Positions 1 through 57,918 of a DNA stretch of 64,000 nucleotides are shown piece after piece (the first letter of the stretch is position 1; each line of letters starts with the position of its first letter). The DNA comes from Acridotheres tristis (taxonomy: Eukaryota > Chordata > Aves > Passeriformes > Sturnidae). The translations under genes and the position numbers were made by a program. The DNA is taken from NCBI GenBank assembly GCA_037013685.1, contig CM072891.1, positions 5,928,501 to 5,992,500 on the forward strand. Reading direction: 5' to 3'. The notes beneath the pieces are model-generated. The model was not told the origin of the DNA. It saw only the letters and a program-made list of their open reading frames with translations, and made no database searches.

Positions 1-45686
<45,686 letters not shown>

Positions 45687-45860
45687 TGTCACCAGCAAGA
45701 ACGAAGCTTTGATGCATGTCCACATATCATTGACTGTATCCTGTAATATGCAACGGCACAGCTAGTTTTTCCGATTTGGATAAAAGTTGATCAGTATAGT
45801 CAACATCTTGAAATATATTTCAAATGGAATTTAAATAAATACCTTTTAAAAAAAAAAAAC
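45687..45860 (+). other. GPHN: GPHN 3' untranslated region, proximal form
   Basis: AT-rich sequence after the stop codon with no reading frame of note. A canonical AATAAA hexamer at 45834-45839 would cleave about 15-25 bases later, giving a UTR of roughly 170 nt. Further AATAAA hexamers at 46466-46471 and 46531-46536 would allow longer forms of about 0.8-0.9 kb. Which one is used cannot be told from DNA alone. Confidence 0.65.
45834..45839 (+). promoter_or_regulatory. GPHN: Candidate GPHN polyadenylation signal AATAAA
   Basis: This is the first canonical hexamer downstream of the TGA, 148 nt from it. It is followed within about 10 nt by a genomic A-run, which could also cause internal priming in cDNA data. 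Confidence 0.6.
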
Positions 45861-48800
45861 TTTAAAACAAATCTTAACAAAGAAATTTATTCTGATTATA
45901 TCAAAGCAACTTTTTCCTTTTCTTGCAATTGCTTTGTGTGTTCAATGCTAGTTCTAATAGCGGTAGCTTTTAGTAGACAGCAGTAGGTGCCTGCAGAACT
46001 TGTGTTTTTTCTCATCTTTAAGATACAACTACTTACGCTCTTAAAACAAGGCTGTCTGCTTATTTATACTAGCGTAGACAACACTTGGATTTCCCTTATT
46101 AGTATGCTTCATAACCGCTTCACAGAGAGCTTCTGCTTGTTCTTTATCTTGTATCTCGTGTTGATGTGCACAGTGCCAAAAGCAGAGTGGCTGCACTGGG
46201 AACCCAATGAAGCCCCGAGGTTTTCTCACCTCGCCGCGCATTCAGGGATGTCTCTTGTCCCAGCAGCCACCCAGCTCAGTACTCTTGGGCAGTAACTGGA
46301 TACCTTTTATTTCAACAAACAAAAAAATTGCTTCCTTAAGTGCTGACAGCCTTTTTAACCAATACATTTAAAAATGTACAGAACTAAAAACTAAAAAAAT
46401 CAAAGACTGATCTTGTACAGATATTAGTGTTACCAGCATTCGTGTGGAAATTAAATGAGCAAAGAAATAAAACTAATGTTAAACAACTCTGTACCATAAC
46501 ATTTTCTGTAATGATATTGAAACTTAAATGAATAAAAAAAATCCTCAATCATTATTTAAAATTTCACCTGTTCAGCCTTGTTGTTTGAAACAGAAAAGTA
46601 GTGATTTAAGAGGGCACTTGGGGTGGGGGAAGAGCCCAGGGAGGAAGAGAAGTAGTATGTCCAGTCTAGGGCCTTCCCTCATGTACAGTGTCATGAGTGA
46701 ACTGAAACTGCAGAGTGAGCTCTCTCTCACACATCCCAAGGGACAAAACAGAAACAGCACTTGGAGCTGGGGTGGAGTTACAATCAGATTAATCAAAGCT
46801 GGAGAATACTTCTTTTCCCCATCTTAATTGCATAGCATTTGCAAACAGCTCTTGTGCTGCACTGTCTGGAATTTGATAAAGTGTTCTTTTTCTTTTTGAT
46901 TTTCCCCAAGAGATAAGGACTTTTCAGCTCCCACCAGATTGTGTATTTTGGTAGTGTCACGTTTCATCTGGGATTTAGACCAAAGCAGTGCCCTACAACA
47001 TCTTGTTTCTTGGACTTCATGGTTAAAATGCTATCCCACCAAATCCATCTGTGAAGGCAGAGCATTTATCTATAGTATTTTTTTAAGACTTAGGCATGGA
47101 AGAACATTTCTGTGTGTACTCAAAAAAAAAACCACCAGAGACTCCTCTAGGAGAGCAGGACAATCAAAGTCACAACTATTGATGACAAAGGGTTTGCACG
47201 GGCAGCACACACAGCTGTAGCAGCTGGTGGTCATTAAAGCAGCAATCTGTAGAACAAGGTATAGCTTCCCATAGCAGTATTTGATCCATAAGTTGCAATT
47301 AAGTGCCTTATCCTCATGATGAAGGACTCTAATAACTGCAACTCTTCACCTTCCTAGTGCCAGCTGGTCTCAAGAGACCGAGCATAGCATTTTCACCATG
47401 GTACTGTCAGCAGCTGGATTTCCATATTTACTACAAGTGAAAAAAGTCATACTGATGTTTCTTCTGTGTTTTCTTATGGGTTTTTTTTTGTTTCCTTGTT
47501 TATTTTCTTTCAAACTTGACTGTTGTTTTCTAGTAAATCTATCCTAGCCTCCACTCAGAGAGATGAGTTGTCACGCTGGATTTAAAGTCAGCATTGAAAA
47601 ATCTTGGAGACAAATCTTGGGTAATTTGTGGGGAGGAAAAGCCTGCACATTTTGCAGATGTTACAACCTCACGAACTGCTGCTAGCTCCATGTTTTCTAG
47701 AAGGGCCCAGTGACTCATATTCAGCATTCAATTAAGACTTGCTCTGTGCATTTGTGCCATGTTGCACACAAGCTGATAAAGTTCTTGGAATATAAAGCCT
47801 TCAAAAGGTGATGCACAGAGGCTTAGTAGCTCTCTAGTTTTAGAGATCTGATCTGGCTCAGATGACTTGCTCCATCCCAGCACTATCCAGCAATACCCAG
47901 CATGCTCTGTCCCCATGCAAGGACTTCTGCATTTCCATGGACCCAATCTATGTTTAAAAATATAAGCAACCAAGTAAGTTTTGCAGAGTTCATTCACAAG
48001 CAAAACTGAAACCTTATTGTATACTACTAACTGCAGATTATCTGAGCATACCACAGAAGACTAAGGTATTAGCCTGATCTTGATAACCAGGGATTGAAAA
48101 ATAAAAGTGTAAGATAAAATGAAAGGTAAGTATAGAGAAAAAAAAAATATATATACACGTATATATTAGCACACAAAAAACTGCCCCACTGGACTGACAA
48201 GAAAGCATGCAAAGTGGTTTTTGTCAGTACCTGGCATTCTCCTCCTGCAGATTTTACTGTGACCCAAGACAATATAACACATTTTTATGTGTCTGACAAG
48301 AGCCTTTCCTATCTAGGTCTGTCTGTTATGGCAAAGTAACCAGTGGCTTAGTCATTTTGAAATGTTGTGCTGGTTGGACCACTAAGGGAGGGGGGACTCA
48401 GTTTTGTGACCATATGCAGACCAGTAAGTGGGCCAAGAAGCCAAACATGGACATTTTCAAACACACCTCCCTACACTGGCAATGACTGGTACTAGCAGAA
48501 GATGCTTCTGTGGGACTGCTTAAGAAACTGCTGATAAGGAAACAACATAATGCCAGAATCATCCGTGCACTGTGAGGCCTGTGCACTTCTAGGTTATTTT
48601 TTTTTCAAATTGGCCCTGTGCAAAAAACTGGCCAATAGTTCACACCTCCAGAGAAGTATAAATGCATGGTAATGAGATAATTATCCAGCTTCCAAATACT
48701 ACCCCTATCCAGTGTTTGTGGCAAAAAAATCCCACATTTTCACAATGTGAAGCAGCATCTCCTCTGTTTATTCTGAATCTGCCATCTCCTACTTCTGTTT

Positions 48801-48960
48801 GATGCCTCTTAATATTTTGTTGGAGAAAAGGGAAGTCACCCTCACGTTGCCACCCATAATTTTATAGATGGCTATCTTCTGAATTAAATGTCCTAATCTA
48901 TGTAGTCTACCCTTTGTGGTCACAGACCATATCTAAGGGTCTGTAAAGTAGATGAGCTCT

Positions 48961-49064
48961 ATCATAGATTCATGGAACCATCAAGGTTGGAAAGGACCTT
49001 CAAAATCATCAAGTCCAACCACAAATGCAGCACTGTCCCTGTCATCCCTAAACCATATCATCCA
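48961..49064 (-). mobile_element. CR1 3' end fragment, antisense
   Basis: The plus strand reads ATCATAGATTCATGGAACCA, then AAGGTTGGAAAGGACCTTCA and AATCATCAAGTCCAACC. These match the antisense CR1 terminus. It continues with CTAAACCATATCA and then loses similarity. Confidence 0.88.
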
Positions 49065-50383
49065 TCCCTCTTGCTCCTCTTTTCACCCTCTTCAGGTTTA
49101 TTATATTCTGTCAGAAACAAGGAGATCAGAACTGCATACATGTTAAAAGGCACCACTATCTCATACTAACCACATCATGATGGCTTCTGTTTGTTCTCTA
49201 TTTCCTAATAATTTTTGTTCTTCAATACTTCCGACCAATATGTTTTTACAAATCTTAAAAGTCTCATGCTTTATTGGTAATATTCTTATTTTCTTAAAAG
49301 AGGTAACCTTAAATTCTCATGCTTTATTGGTAGTATTCAACTTAGGAACAGTAATATAATTACAGTTTAAGAAAATAATTTCCTCATATGAGTAACTTTA
49401 CTTTTATCTGTGTTACATTTCCTTAGCTGTTTTAAGTCACTTCCACTCAATTTTGAGCAATCTGTCTGCAGCTCTTGCTCCTGGTAAATGGGTATCTTCT
49501 TGGAATGTAGTTCAATCTGATAATGGAGACTGCAGTGATTACCTCCACTGAGGATCTGTTCTATGTTTTGTGGAAAGACTTGCTTTGGTGGCTTGACAGC
49601 TATGCACTAATATTGATACTTTACCTTATTGTGCCTGATCTTGTGGTTTCTTGCCAGCTAGATTTCTTGCTGCTGCTGACAGCCTCTTCAGCTATGCTCA
49701 TTTCAGGATGCTGGTGCACTGCTTTGGAGAACTGCCAGATGACCAAGACCTTCCTCATGTATTCATGGAGATGCTGCAGAGAAAAGAACTGGGCTTAATA
49801 TTTTCCTGTAGCTTTCTTGTATTTGGATGAGTCTGCTGGAACAGGCTTCTTCATGTTCAAGGCTGGTGATCAATCTCCTGGGATGTGGCTCTGCAGAGCT
49901 TCGTGGCTCAGGGCATGGGTTGCACTCAAGAGAATGAGCTCAGGGAATTGTGTAGGCGAGTGAACTGGAGCCAATGCTGATGACAGCAGGTTGGTTGTGG
50001 TGTACTGTGCTGCCTGCCAGGACTTTTGTGTCACAGCTAGGTAGCTATTCATCACTAAAGATATTGAATAATGAAAATAAAAATGGCCTGAGAGCTATTT
50101 ATCTGCCAGTCTTAGGAGGGGAAAGGCACACATGCAGATGCAATGGTACTTGAGCCCATCTAACTCAAAGATAGCTGGCACTGTATATTTATGACTGACT
50201 TTCTGTAATTTATTCCCTAATGGCCAAATCCAATAAATTTGCCCAATGTGCTATGAAAAGCCAGAGAACAGAGCAGAAGATAGGATTTAATGTGCTCTTG
50301 GCAGTCTGCATTGCTAAGGAGTCATGCTGCAGCTTTCTCCATTAACTGGATTTTTTTCTAAAGAGGTGGTGACTAGGGTTAGA

Positions 50384-50500
50384 ATAAACCAAAAAACAAA
50401 ACAAAACCAAAAACACCCCCACACAAAAACAAACAAATAAAAAGCAAAATAAAAACAAAGAAAGAAAGAACCCAAACAAAAAAAAAAAAAGCCAAGAAAA
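50384..50500. repeat. A-rich low-complexity tract
   Basis: Irregular runs of A broken by single C or G, built from words such as AAACAAAACAAAACC and AAAGAAAGAAAG, ending in a run of 12 A. The adjacent 50510-50860 is markedly richer in G and C. No target-site duplication was noted, so I do not call it a retroposon tail. Confidence 0.85.
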
Positions 50501-53471
50501 CAGTCTTTTGTTAAGAGGTGGGATAAAAAGCAGACACACTAATGATAACAGAGAGGATGGTGGGTGGGCAAACCCAAATAACACCTGGCCCAAGCTTCTC
50601 CCAGACCCATCACCAGCAGACACAGAGGAGGGCACAGGTGCAGGGGTAGGCAGGAACCCAAAATAAGGAGCTATAGGGCTGAGCCCCTCCCTGGGCTGTT
50701 GCTGAAGTGCCTCAGCCTCTGCCCACGTGTAAGATCCATTAAATGAGGTGCTGGGAGGGCTCTTACAAGCACCTTTCAGATCATAGAAGGTTTCTGCCTG
50801 GGACTGCACCATGCATTCTGCATGGGATGAAGGGGAAAATGGATGTGGAGCCAACATGAATAGCAAGTTTGATTCTAAGAACTTCGAATCAGCTGCTCAT
50901 TATGTATGACATTCAGAGACATATTAGCCAAGGAGAGTGTTCTTTTTACCTCTACTCCCATCTTCAAGAGCAAGTTTGTCCAGGTAAAAAGTCATTCAAA
51001 TGAAAGAATTTAGCATGCTGAAGATAAAATTACTTGCAATTATTACAATTTTTCTTTTTCTCGCTCAGCTCCTCATTCGTTTATTCTCACTATTACTGTT
51101 CTGTGTTTACTACACACATATGGATTTTTCCCTTCTCTTATAGACTCACTCTGCTCACATTTTAAAGACAATAGTTCAAAAACCCGGCAATAGCAATGCT
51201 GCCGATTAGAGAAGGACAAAGATTTATGTTTTTATTTTCTCTTGTGAGACCCTACTCCTTCCTGTAGCAGCAGCTAGAACTGTTGTAGATGAAAAAAATA
51301 TGGTTCTGTGCTACCTCATTAAGATTGTTAGCCACCAATAGCAGTTCAGCTTAGTCAAAATCAAAGCCAGCCCTTCTTTGGCAATCTCTGCCAAGGGTAG
51401 GCAGATTCTCCTACCCTTGCAGGCAGTGTAACTACCCTCCCTGCCTGTCACCCAGCACTGGCCACTGCACAACTCTGCCAACAGCCTACACTCCTACAAT
51501 TCTGTATTTGCAGTGTGTCTAAAATATGTGCATTCTATTTACATGCTGTACCTCAACAGTGTTTTTCACAGGACTTCACTACCTCCCTTTGTGATAATTA
51601 TGACATCCTTTGGTCTTACTTTGATTAATTAAATCTTGCATTGTTGATACACCTGCAGAATGTTAATTAATGAGCTGAGTCTCCCTTTTCAGTGTTCTTT
51701 AGCATTTATTCCTGCTTTATTTATCAGACCTCATCTACTACAAAGAAGGCAGTTGCCCTAACCAATCAACCCGAGAAAATAGCTCCATCACTGATTCATT
51801 TACACTATAATAAAATTTATAAGTAGCCTTTGATTTTTTTACATACTGTGTCTGACATTTGGGAGGAGATTCTACTAGACATGCAGAAATGTAATGCACT
51901 GTCCTCCCTCAAATTCCTTCTTAGGACACTTTTTCTCTGATGCCTGTCAAAACCAAGCCCTGACAATGGTACATAACATGTGATTTGATTATCAACTTAA
52001 TCATGTGATTATACTTATCAACTTATTATTATCTTATTGTATTTTCTCATTTTTCTCTTTCTGTAATTTCATGTCTTACACATAAATTACCTGGAATATT
52101 TTTTCCAGTCTGCTTTAGTACAGCACTTAGAAGGATCCTGGTTCATTACCATTAACATCAGAGTAATGCTACAAAGACAGTGAATCATCAGAACAGCGTC
52201 TCTTCTATCATGTTTACATTAGGAGAAATTAATGATAATAGTACTCAAGAGGTTTCTGACCACAGCAATCAGGTATCCAATGTTTTGAATTACACATGAA
52301 GAGTGATTTCCAATCATCTTTTATCCTTATTCAACTTCTTTCCCTTCTTTTCATTTATACATATTCCTGTTTCATTATTCCACATTCTTCTCTCTCCTCA
52401 CCTACCCAGCAGATAAGCTCTAGGGCCACCAAATCAAAACACTATGAAATCTATTGGGAGTGTATTCTCTGATAGATCTTATGGCAAATGTCAGCATTGA
52501 TGGAGCTTTTATTTTTTTGTTCAAGTTAATCAAAAAGCAGAACCCATTTGTCCACAACTGACCCAATTGTGTGATCACTGATCTTGGTGCTGTCAATCCC
52601 TGCTCACCAATGCATAATGTGATGCTAACAAGCCCATGTTCCCATAGGGAAGTATGACAAACTTCTGGAAACTCTCACAGCGGCCATCCCACATGAAATA
52701 TGTAGAACTTACCAGGTGAGTTAGCACCAAGAAGCATTGATTATTTCCTTGAGGATTAAATAAGAAATATAGATATATTTCCCATTTCCATACACTGTTT
52801 TTCTTCTTTTAAGGGTGACTTTATTAACAGACCTTTTGACCCTGAGATGAAAGCCAGCTTCTCTGGGCCTCTACAGAGCTCGTATTTGCACTGGCTCTTT
52901 GTCTCAGCACTAACACCATAAGGTTAGGACAAACAAACTTAAAACACACCTTTTGGCCCCACTCCAGTAATTCATTTCAGGCCAATGCTACCCACATTCA
53001 TATAGATAGAAAATTACCACAAATACTTAGTAAACCTTTTCCTTAATATATCAGAAGATGAAAGCTGGTCGCAAGATTGGGAATATAGGACTCTCAGGAA
53101 ATAAGACAGTAGAATAAAGGCATTGTAGAGACAAGAATGTAGAGAATTTGAGAAAGTAAGTAAGGGAGTTATAAAATTTCTCAGCTGATATTTTCCTGTT
53201 TCAACTATACTTACAGAACCACCATTCTTCTGTTGTCAAAGACTAGATCCTTTACCAGCTTCTGGTCATAAGCTGACTGGACATGAATGTCAGCTACTGC
53301 ATGTACAGCCATTGTCACTAGTGATTCAATACAATAAAGTCAAGATCCAGAACTAGAATCTCTTCTTTTTTTTTTTTTTACAGAATAGATGTCTTATTTT
53401 TTCTAGTCATACTTCCAGCAGAGCTTCAATAGCTTGAAGTGTTGGCTGTTACTCACTATTGACTTTTCTAC

Positions 53472-53590
53472 TTTAATGATCCTTCTTCACACACTTCTCC
53501 ATTTTGCTAAGTCATGAAAGTTTGAATGAGCTCTTGTTCAATCAACCTCCTTTTTTGTGCACATGATGTGTGGTCCTCCTTATAGCTGGA
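53472..53590. repeat. Local direct duplication, copy 1 (119 bp)
   Basis: Begins TTTAATGATCCTTCTTCACA and ends CTTATAGCTGGA. The second copy lies 2075 bp downstream with about four substitutions and a 6-base length difference. Flanks on both sides differ, so the unit has sharp borders. Confidence 0.95.
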
Positions 53591-55546
53591 GTTTAAGTTT
53601 GGATTTTCTTTTCTATTATTACATCTTCCCTGTTTTCTTCCTAATTAGGCAGAAATCTTTCTGCACATAGGAAACTTACAGGTATCCCTACCTCAGCTAC
53701 TTGAAAGAAGACAAAGATTTTAGTAGGGACCAGTGTCAAAATCTGGATGGGCAGAGAGCAAAGATCAGTTTCCAAATAGGAGCAAAAACAGAAGAGCAAA
53801 AGCACAGAGAACATGAAAACTAGGTATGTATGTTTGTAAAATAAATCTAATATATTTAATTTCTGCTGCTGTCTTTGAAAAATGAAATGTGTCATATTTT
53901 TGTCTTCAGAAAATACGTTATTGCAAAATATTTTCAGGTTTATTGTAGAATACAGGTTGCAGTTTCCAGACTCTGGTTTCTCAGATAGATGTTCAGGGCT
54001 TTTGAAAGACCATTTCAGCAATAACCCTTTGGGTTCACAAAGACGGGCAGTCAAGCAAAAGTGAGTGAATATTCAGTGACTGAAGTGCCAGTGCTCTCCT
54101 TGAATGCTGCAGGATCTGCATGCACATAGCTTCAGTTTAGACTCCCAGTATGTGAAGGAATCAGATAGTGTGAGGCAGACTCAACGTTTCCTTTCTGCCC
54201 AAAATCAGCAGTATGTCCTGGCACCAGAAATCTGTCTTTTCTGTATCTCCTGCACTGCCATATGCATCCTGGCTCGTGCAGAAAAGGAGCAGATTTTTTA
54301 TTGGTGGTGTTGCACAAACTAGGCAAGCAAAAGTTAGATGGCAGAAGGAAATTAAAACTGTCTCTTACACGAGCATCTGCACAACAGCAAAGAACAAAGC
54401 TTCACCACAGTCACTTCTCAAGCTGCATCTATGCATCAAGTGATGTGCTCAGATGTGTACTATGTGCAAATGCGTCATATATAAGTACAGTCCATAACAT
54501 TCAAATATCTCGTGTGCCTGCACCTGAAAACAAGGCTTACTACATCATTTACCAATACATGTTTCTACTGCAGACAGAAAAGAGATTAAAATAGCACCTA
54601 TTTCATACTGATCTCAGTACATAATGACGTTATTAGGCTAAGGCTTATTCCTGAGTTTGTTGGCAATGGCATAATCCTTTCTCCTGCTTTTTTTAGGTCA
54701 AATACAATGAAGAAAGAGTGGAAAAAAATTAGACTTCAGGTATGACAGTTTTTCTGATATTTACTCACTTCCCTATTGCTATTCCTAATTTAATAATAGA
54801 TAAGAGAAGCTGAAACTTCATGAGTTGCAAGTTCTTCAGAACAAATTTTCCTATGTCTTCATTGCCAATAGATGAGCACTTGTTTGCCTATATTATTAGA
54901 AGATATCCTGTGCTCAATCCCTGCTGTGATTATATCTCACCTTCCAGGGTTCCGTGGCAGGTTTCGTCTATAAAGGCCTTGCTGTTTCACTTGCTTGGCA
55001 GATGGCAGCCATTGTAATTCCACTGCTAAACAGATAAAACACGGGATGGTGGAAAGGCTGAGGAAGCTGCAGACCTATGCCAGTTCAAAGAGATAATGTT
55101 GGTCCATACCTCCTCTTCCAGTGTGATGTAAGGCTTTCCAAAACCCCTTGTCTGAGCTTGAATTTATCTCGAGATAGCATGCCTGCAGGTCCTCAAGCAT
55201 GACGCCCAGGCTCATGTTTCAAGCAGAATGTGGACATGTTTTGAAGCACTCTCCATGAAGTCCTGTTAGGATTAGCATTAGCACCCTTTCTGACATCCTG
55301 CATTTCTGCACAAATCTCTACAGAATATCCATCTGGAACAAGTAGGCACCTAAAGAAAGCCTTCATTAATGTCCATAGTTCCCTTTGTTTATATTTCTCC
55401 ATTTCTTGTCAGTGATTAAACACTGTTATCTATGCCTGCCAAGGAATGACAAAAACTGAAGCCACTTAGCTTATTGATGCCCCTTAATTTATGTCTAAAC
55501 TCATCATCATTTTGCGTGTGACTGAATCAGTCTCTTGAACAAACGT

Positions 55547-55671
55547 TTTAATGATCCTCCTTCACACACTTCTCCATTTTGCTAAGTCATGAAAGTTTGA
55601 ATGAGCTCTTGTTCAATCAACCTCCTTTTTCGTGCCCATGCTGTTGCTGTGTGGTCCTCCTTATAGCTGGA
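55547..55671. repeat. Local direct duplication, copy 2 (125 bp)
   Basis: Same unit as at 53472. It shares AAGTCATGAAAGTTTGAATG-type text without change across about 75 bases. The length difference is at CCCATGCTGTTGCTGTGTGG, where copy 1 is six bases shorter. Confidence 0.95.
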
Positions 55672-57817
55672 CAGTGGCCTTTGTGAAGCTCATTGTCCTA
55701 ATTGCCAGCTGGTGATCCTAAAGTGATCTGCATGACCTGGAGGAAAAGTACTTCAGTTTATGACGTGTTCTCATCTAACTGTTCTCTTAATTTTTCTGTG
55801 TGCTCACATCTTTTCATCCACACATCTATCTGTCTGAAGATCTTGTTGCTTCTCTCTCTACATACACTTTGGTACATTACTAATTTTCTAATTTTCCATT
55901 GCTATGTTCTTTTTCACTCACCTCCTCACCTCTTAACAGCCATTCATTCAGAAATGGGGGTAATGCAGAGAGCAATGGGCCTCGAAGAGATATGTTAGTA
56001 CATGCTCAAGAATTTCAGCACTCCATGAAATGGAGACAAATAATAATGTATTATTTAATCAACAATAACAAATTTGTGCATTAGATTAATTATACTCTAA
56101 TTTCAAATTAATCTCCTGCATTTTAAAATAATCTGACACACATATTGTGCCAAACACTTAAATTATATTTTACTAGTACTTAGTGCTACAATACTGCATT
56201 TCTTGTGATTTTATTGTAAAGACTGTAATATGAAAAGTAGTAAAGAAATCAGAATAGAAGTGCTTAATATATTTTCCTACTACACACATACCATCACAGT
56301 ATCATTCAGACAAAAAAGCCTATCTTGACAAATACAGCATTTGAATTTGCTGCATTGAGGGAAGGGACCTGCCTATTTATTTCAATCACTTCTCCTCAAG
56401 AGTTTTGTCCCCATTTTCTGTCCTGTGTAAACAATCTTAGATACTAATTTTGCAGTAATATTTTTTCACTATATTTTCTATAGGGAATGAAAAATAGGTG
56501 ATGTATTGTATTCCAATTGTTATCTGTTACTGTCTTTGCTTCTTTCTGTCTAACTGATCCTTCTTCACAGATGCTCACAGTTTTTCAGCTTTTCCTCTGA
56601 TCAGTTTTCCCATTCATTTTCTCTACCTGTAGATTGCTATTTTTCTCACTTCTCACAATCCTTCAACTCTCCTCTGTACCTCTTTATAAATAGTACCTTC
56701 TTCCAAAGATATATTTCCCTTCTGTGCCCCTTCTTTTCCTTAAATTGTGTCCCTTCTTTTCATTAAATTTCTTACTATGTTATGTCTCAATCTGCATTCC
56801 ACTATCAATTCCCAAATTTGCCATAGAGGTAAAGGCAGGGTGTGTTCTTTCTGGGTTTCTTAGAGCTGCAGACTCTGTTGTCTTTTCAACCTGCTGATCA
56901 GCTTTCAGTAAAGAATAAATAATGATCTTCACATATCCCCAGGCAGCTGAGAAGTATGACAATATCGGGACAACTCATACCAGTCATGCAGAGGCTTTTC
57001 ACACCTCTCAGGTGTTCTGCAAAGACCAACAATGATTTCTGCTGTGAGCTGAGTAGGTGAGATAGCTTGTAGGAGTGACTGAAGGAGAATAGCAGGGGAA
57101 AATAGCAGGGAAGAGATTGGGAAAAGGCCAGAGTTTGGAATACAGAGCACAAATTTTAGTAAACTTCCCCAAAAGGGAGCTCAATTCCTTCTGGTCAATC
57201 TTTATTCCTTCGTGATTCTTGGTCTATGTTCATCTTACCTGTCCTATTCACTCTTTTGATTCCTTGTGCTTCTTTTTATCTTTCATCTTCTACTTTACTG
57301 TGCTGTTTTCTGATGCTTACTTGTGTTTCTTTTCAGGAAATCAAAAGAGTGGCAGTAAGTCAAGCAGACTGCTTTAAGTAATATCCTAGATTAAAGTTTC
57401 TAGTAAGAAAATAAAAGAATAAAGCAAAGCATCCTGGATATCAGATGCAGTTGGAATAAAGCAAAAAATGTACACATGGAAGAAAAAATCCCACTGCTGA
57501 CTTAAATTCCGTTCAAGACATCTTACTATAGTACAATTAAGTATTCCTGAAATACAAACTGTGTACTCCCCTTTTGTAGTTCACAACTAGCACAAACACC
57601 ATTAAATTTGGTTCTTTTGCAGTGGAACCTACATTTGTCTAGTGACTGAAGCCAATATTTAGGGAGAGGACTTAGAGATTGCAGCAGGAGGCAGAGAAAT
57701 AGACACTTGAACTAACCTGACTGTGGCTTACACTTTCATGCTTCTCATTCAACCAACTTTCAGAACATTGCAGGGGGACAAGTGATAGGGAGAAATATAA
57801 TACAGTGGCACAATATC

Positions 57818-57918
57818 CTAGTAACACAGGTTCTGTTTTTGCCACTGAACTATAAATATGGGCAAATCACTCTTCCTTTTCTTCCTCAGCTTCTTCATTT
57901 GTAGACTGAGAATAGACA
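57818..57918 (+). repeat. MIR-like ancient SINE fragment
   Basis: Reads GGTTCTGTTTTTGCCACTGA, ATGGGCAAATCACTC, CTTCCTCAGCTTCTTCATTT and GTAGACTGAGAATAG in order, matching the MIR core line about tight control of the word GGGCAAGTCAC and the following TTTCCTCATCTGTAAAATG block. It is diverged and partial. Confidence 0.6.

Larger units (their letters stand above)
45861..52600. other. Downstream intergenic region, first part
   Basis: No gene that I can name. It holds possible distal GPHN polyadenylation hexamers (46466, 46531), a weak minus-strand terminal-exon candidate (46041-46170), the CR1 fragment at 48961, a pair of 24-bp copies (49262 and 49315), an A-rich tract (50384-50500) and a hairpin (51392-51419). 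Other open frames lack supporting signals. Confidence 0.75.

Noticed and set aside
49870..50055. Faint resemblance of minus-strand peptides to histone H2B words (MNSY, lysine-rich stretch)
   Set aside because: Matches are a few scattered residues in the wrong order; not enough for a histone pseudogene call.
50342..50866. 174-codon minus-strand frame, the longest in the window
   Set aside because: Half of it is the A-rich tract read in reverse, giving Phe- and Leu-rich low complexity. The rest shows no recognised domain.
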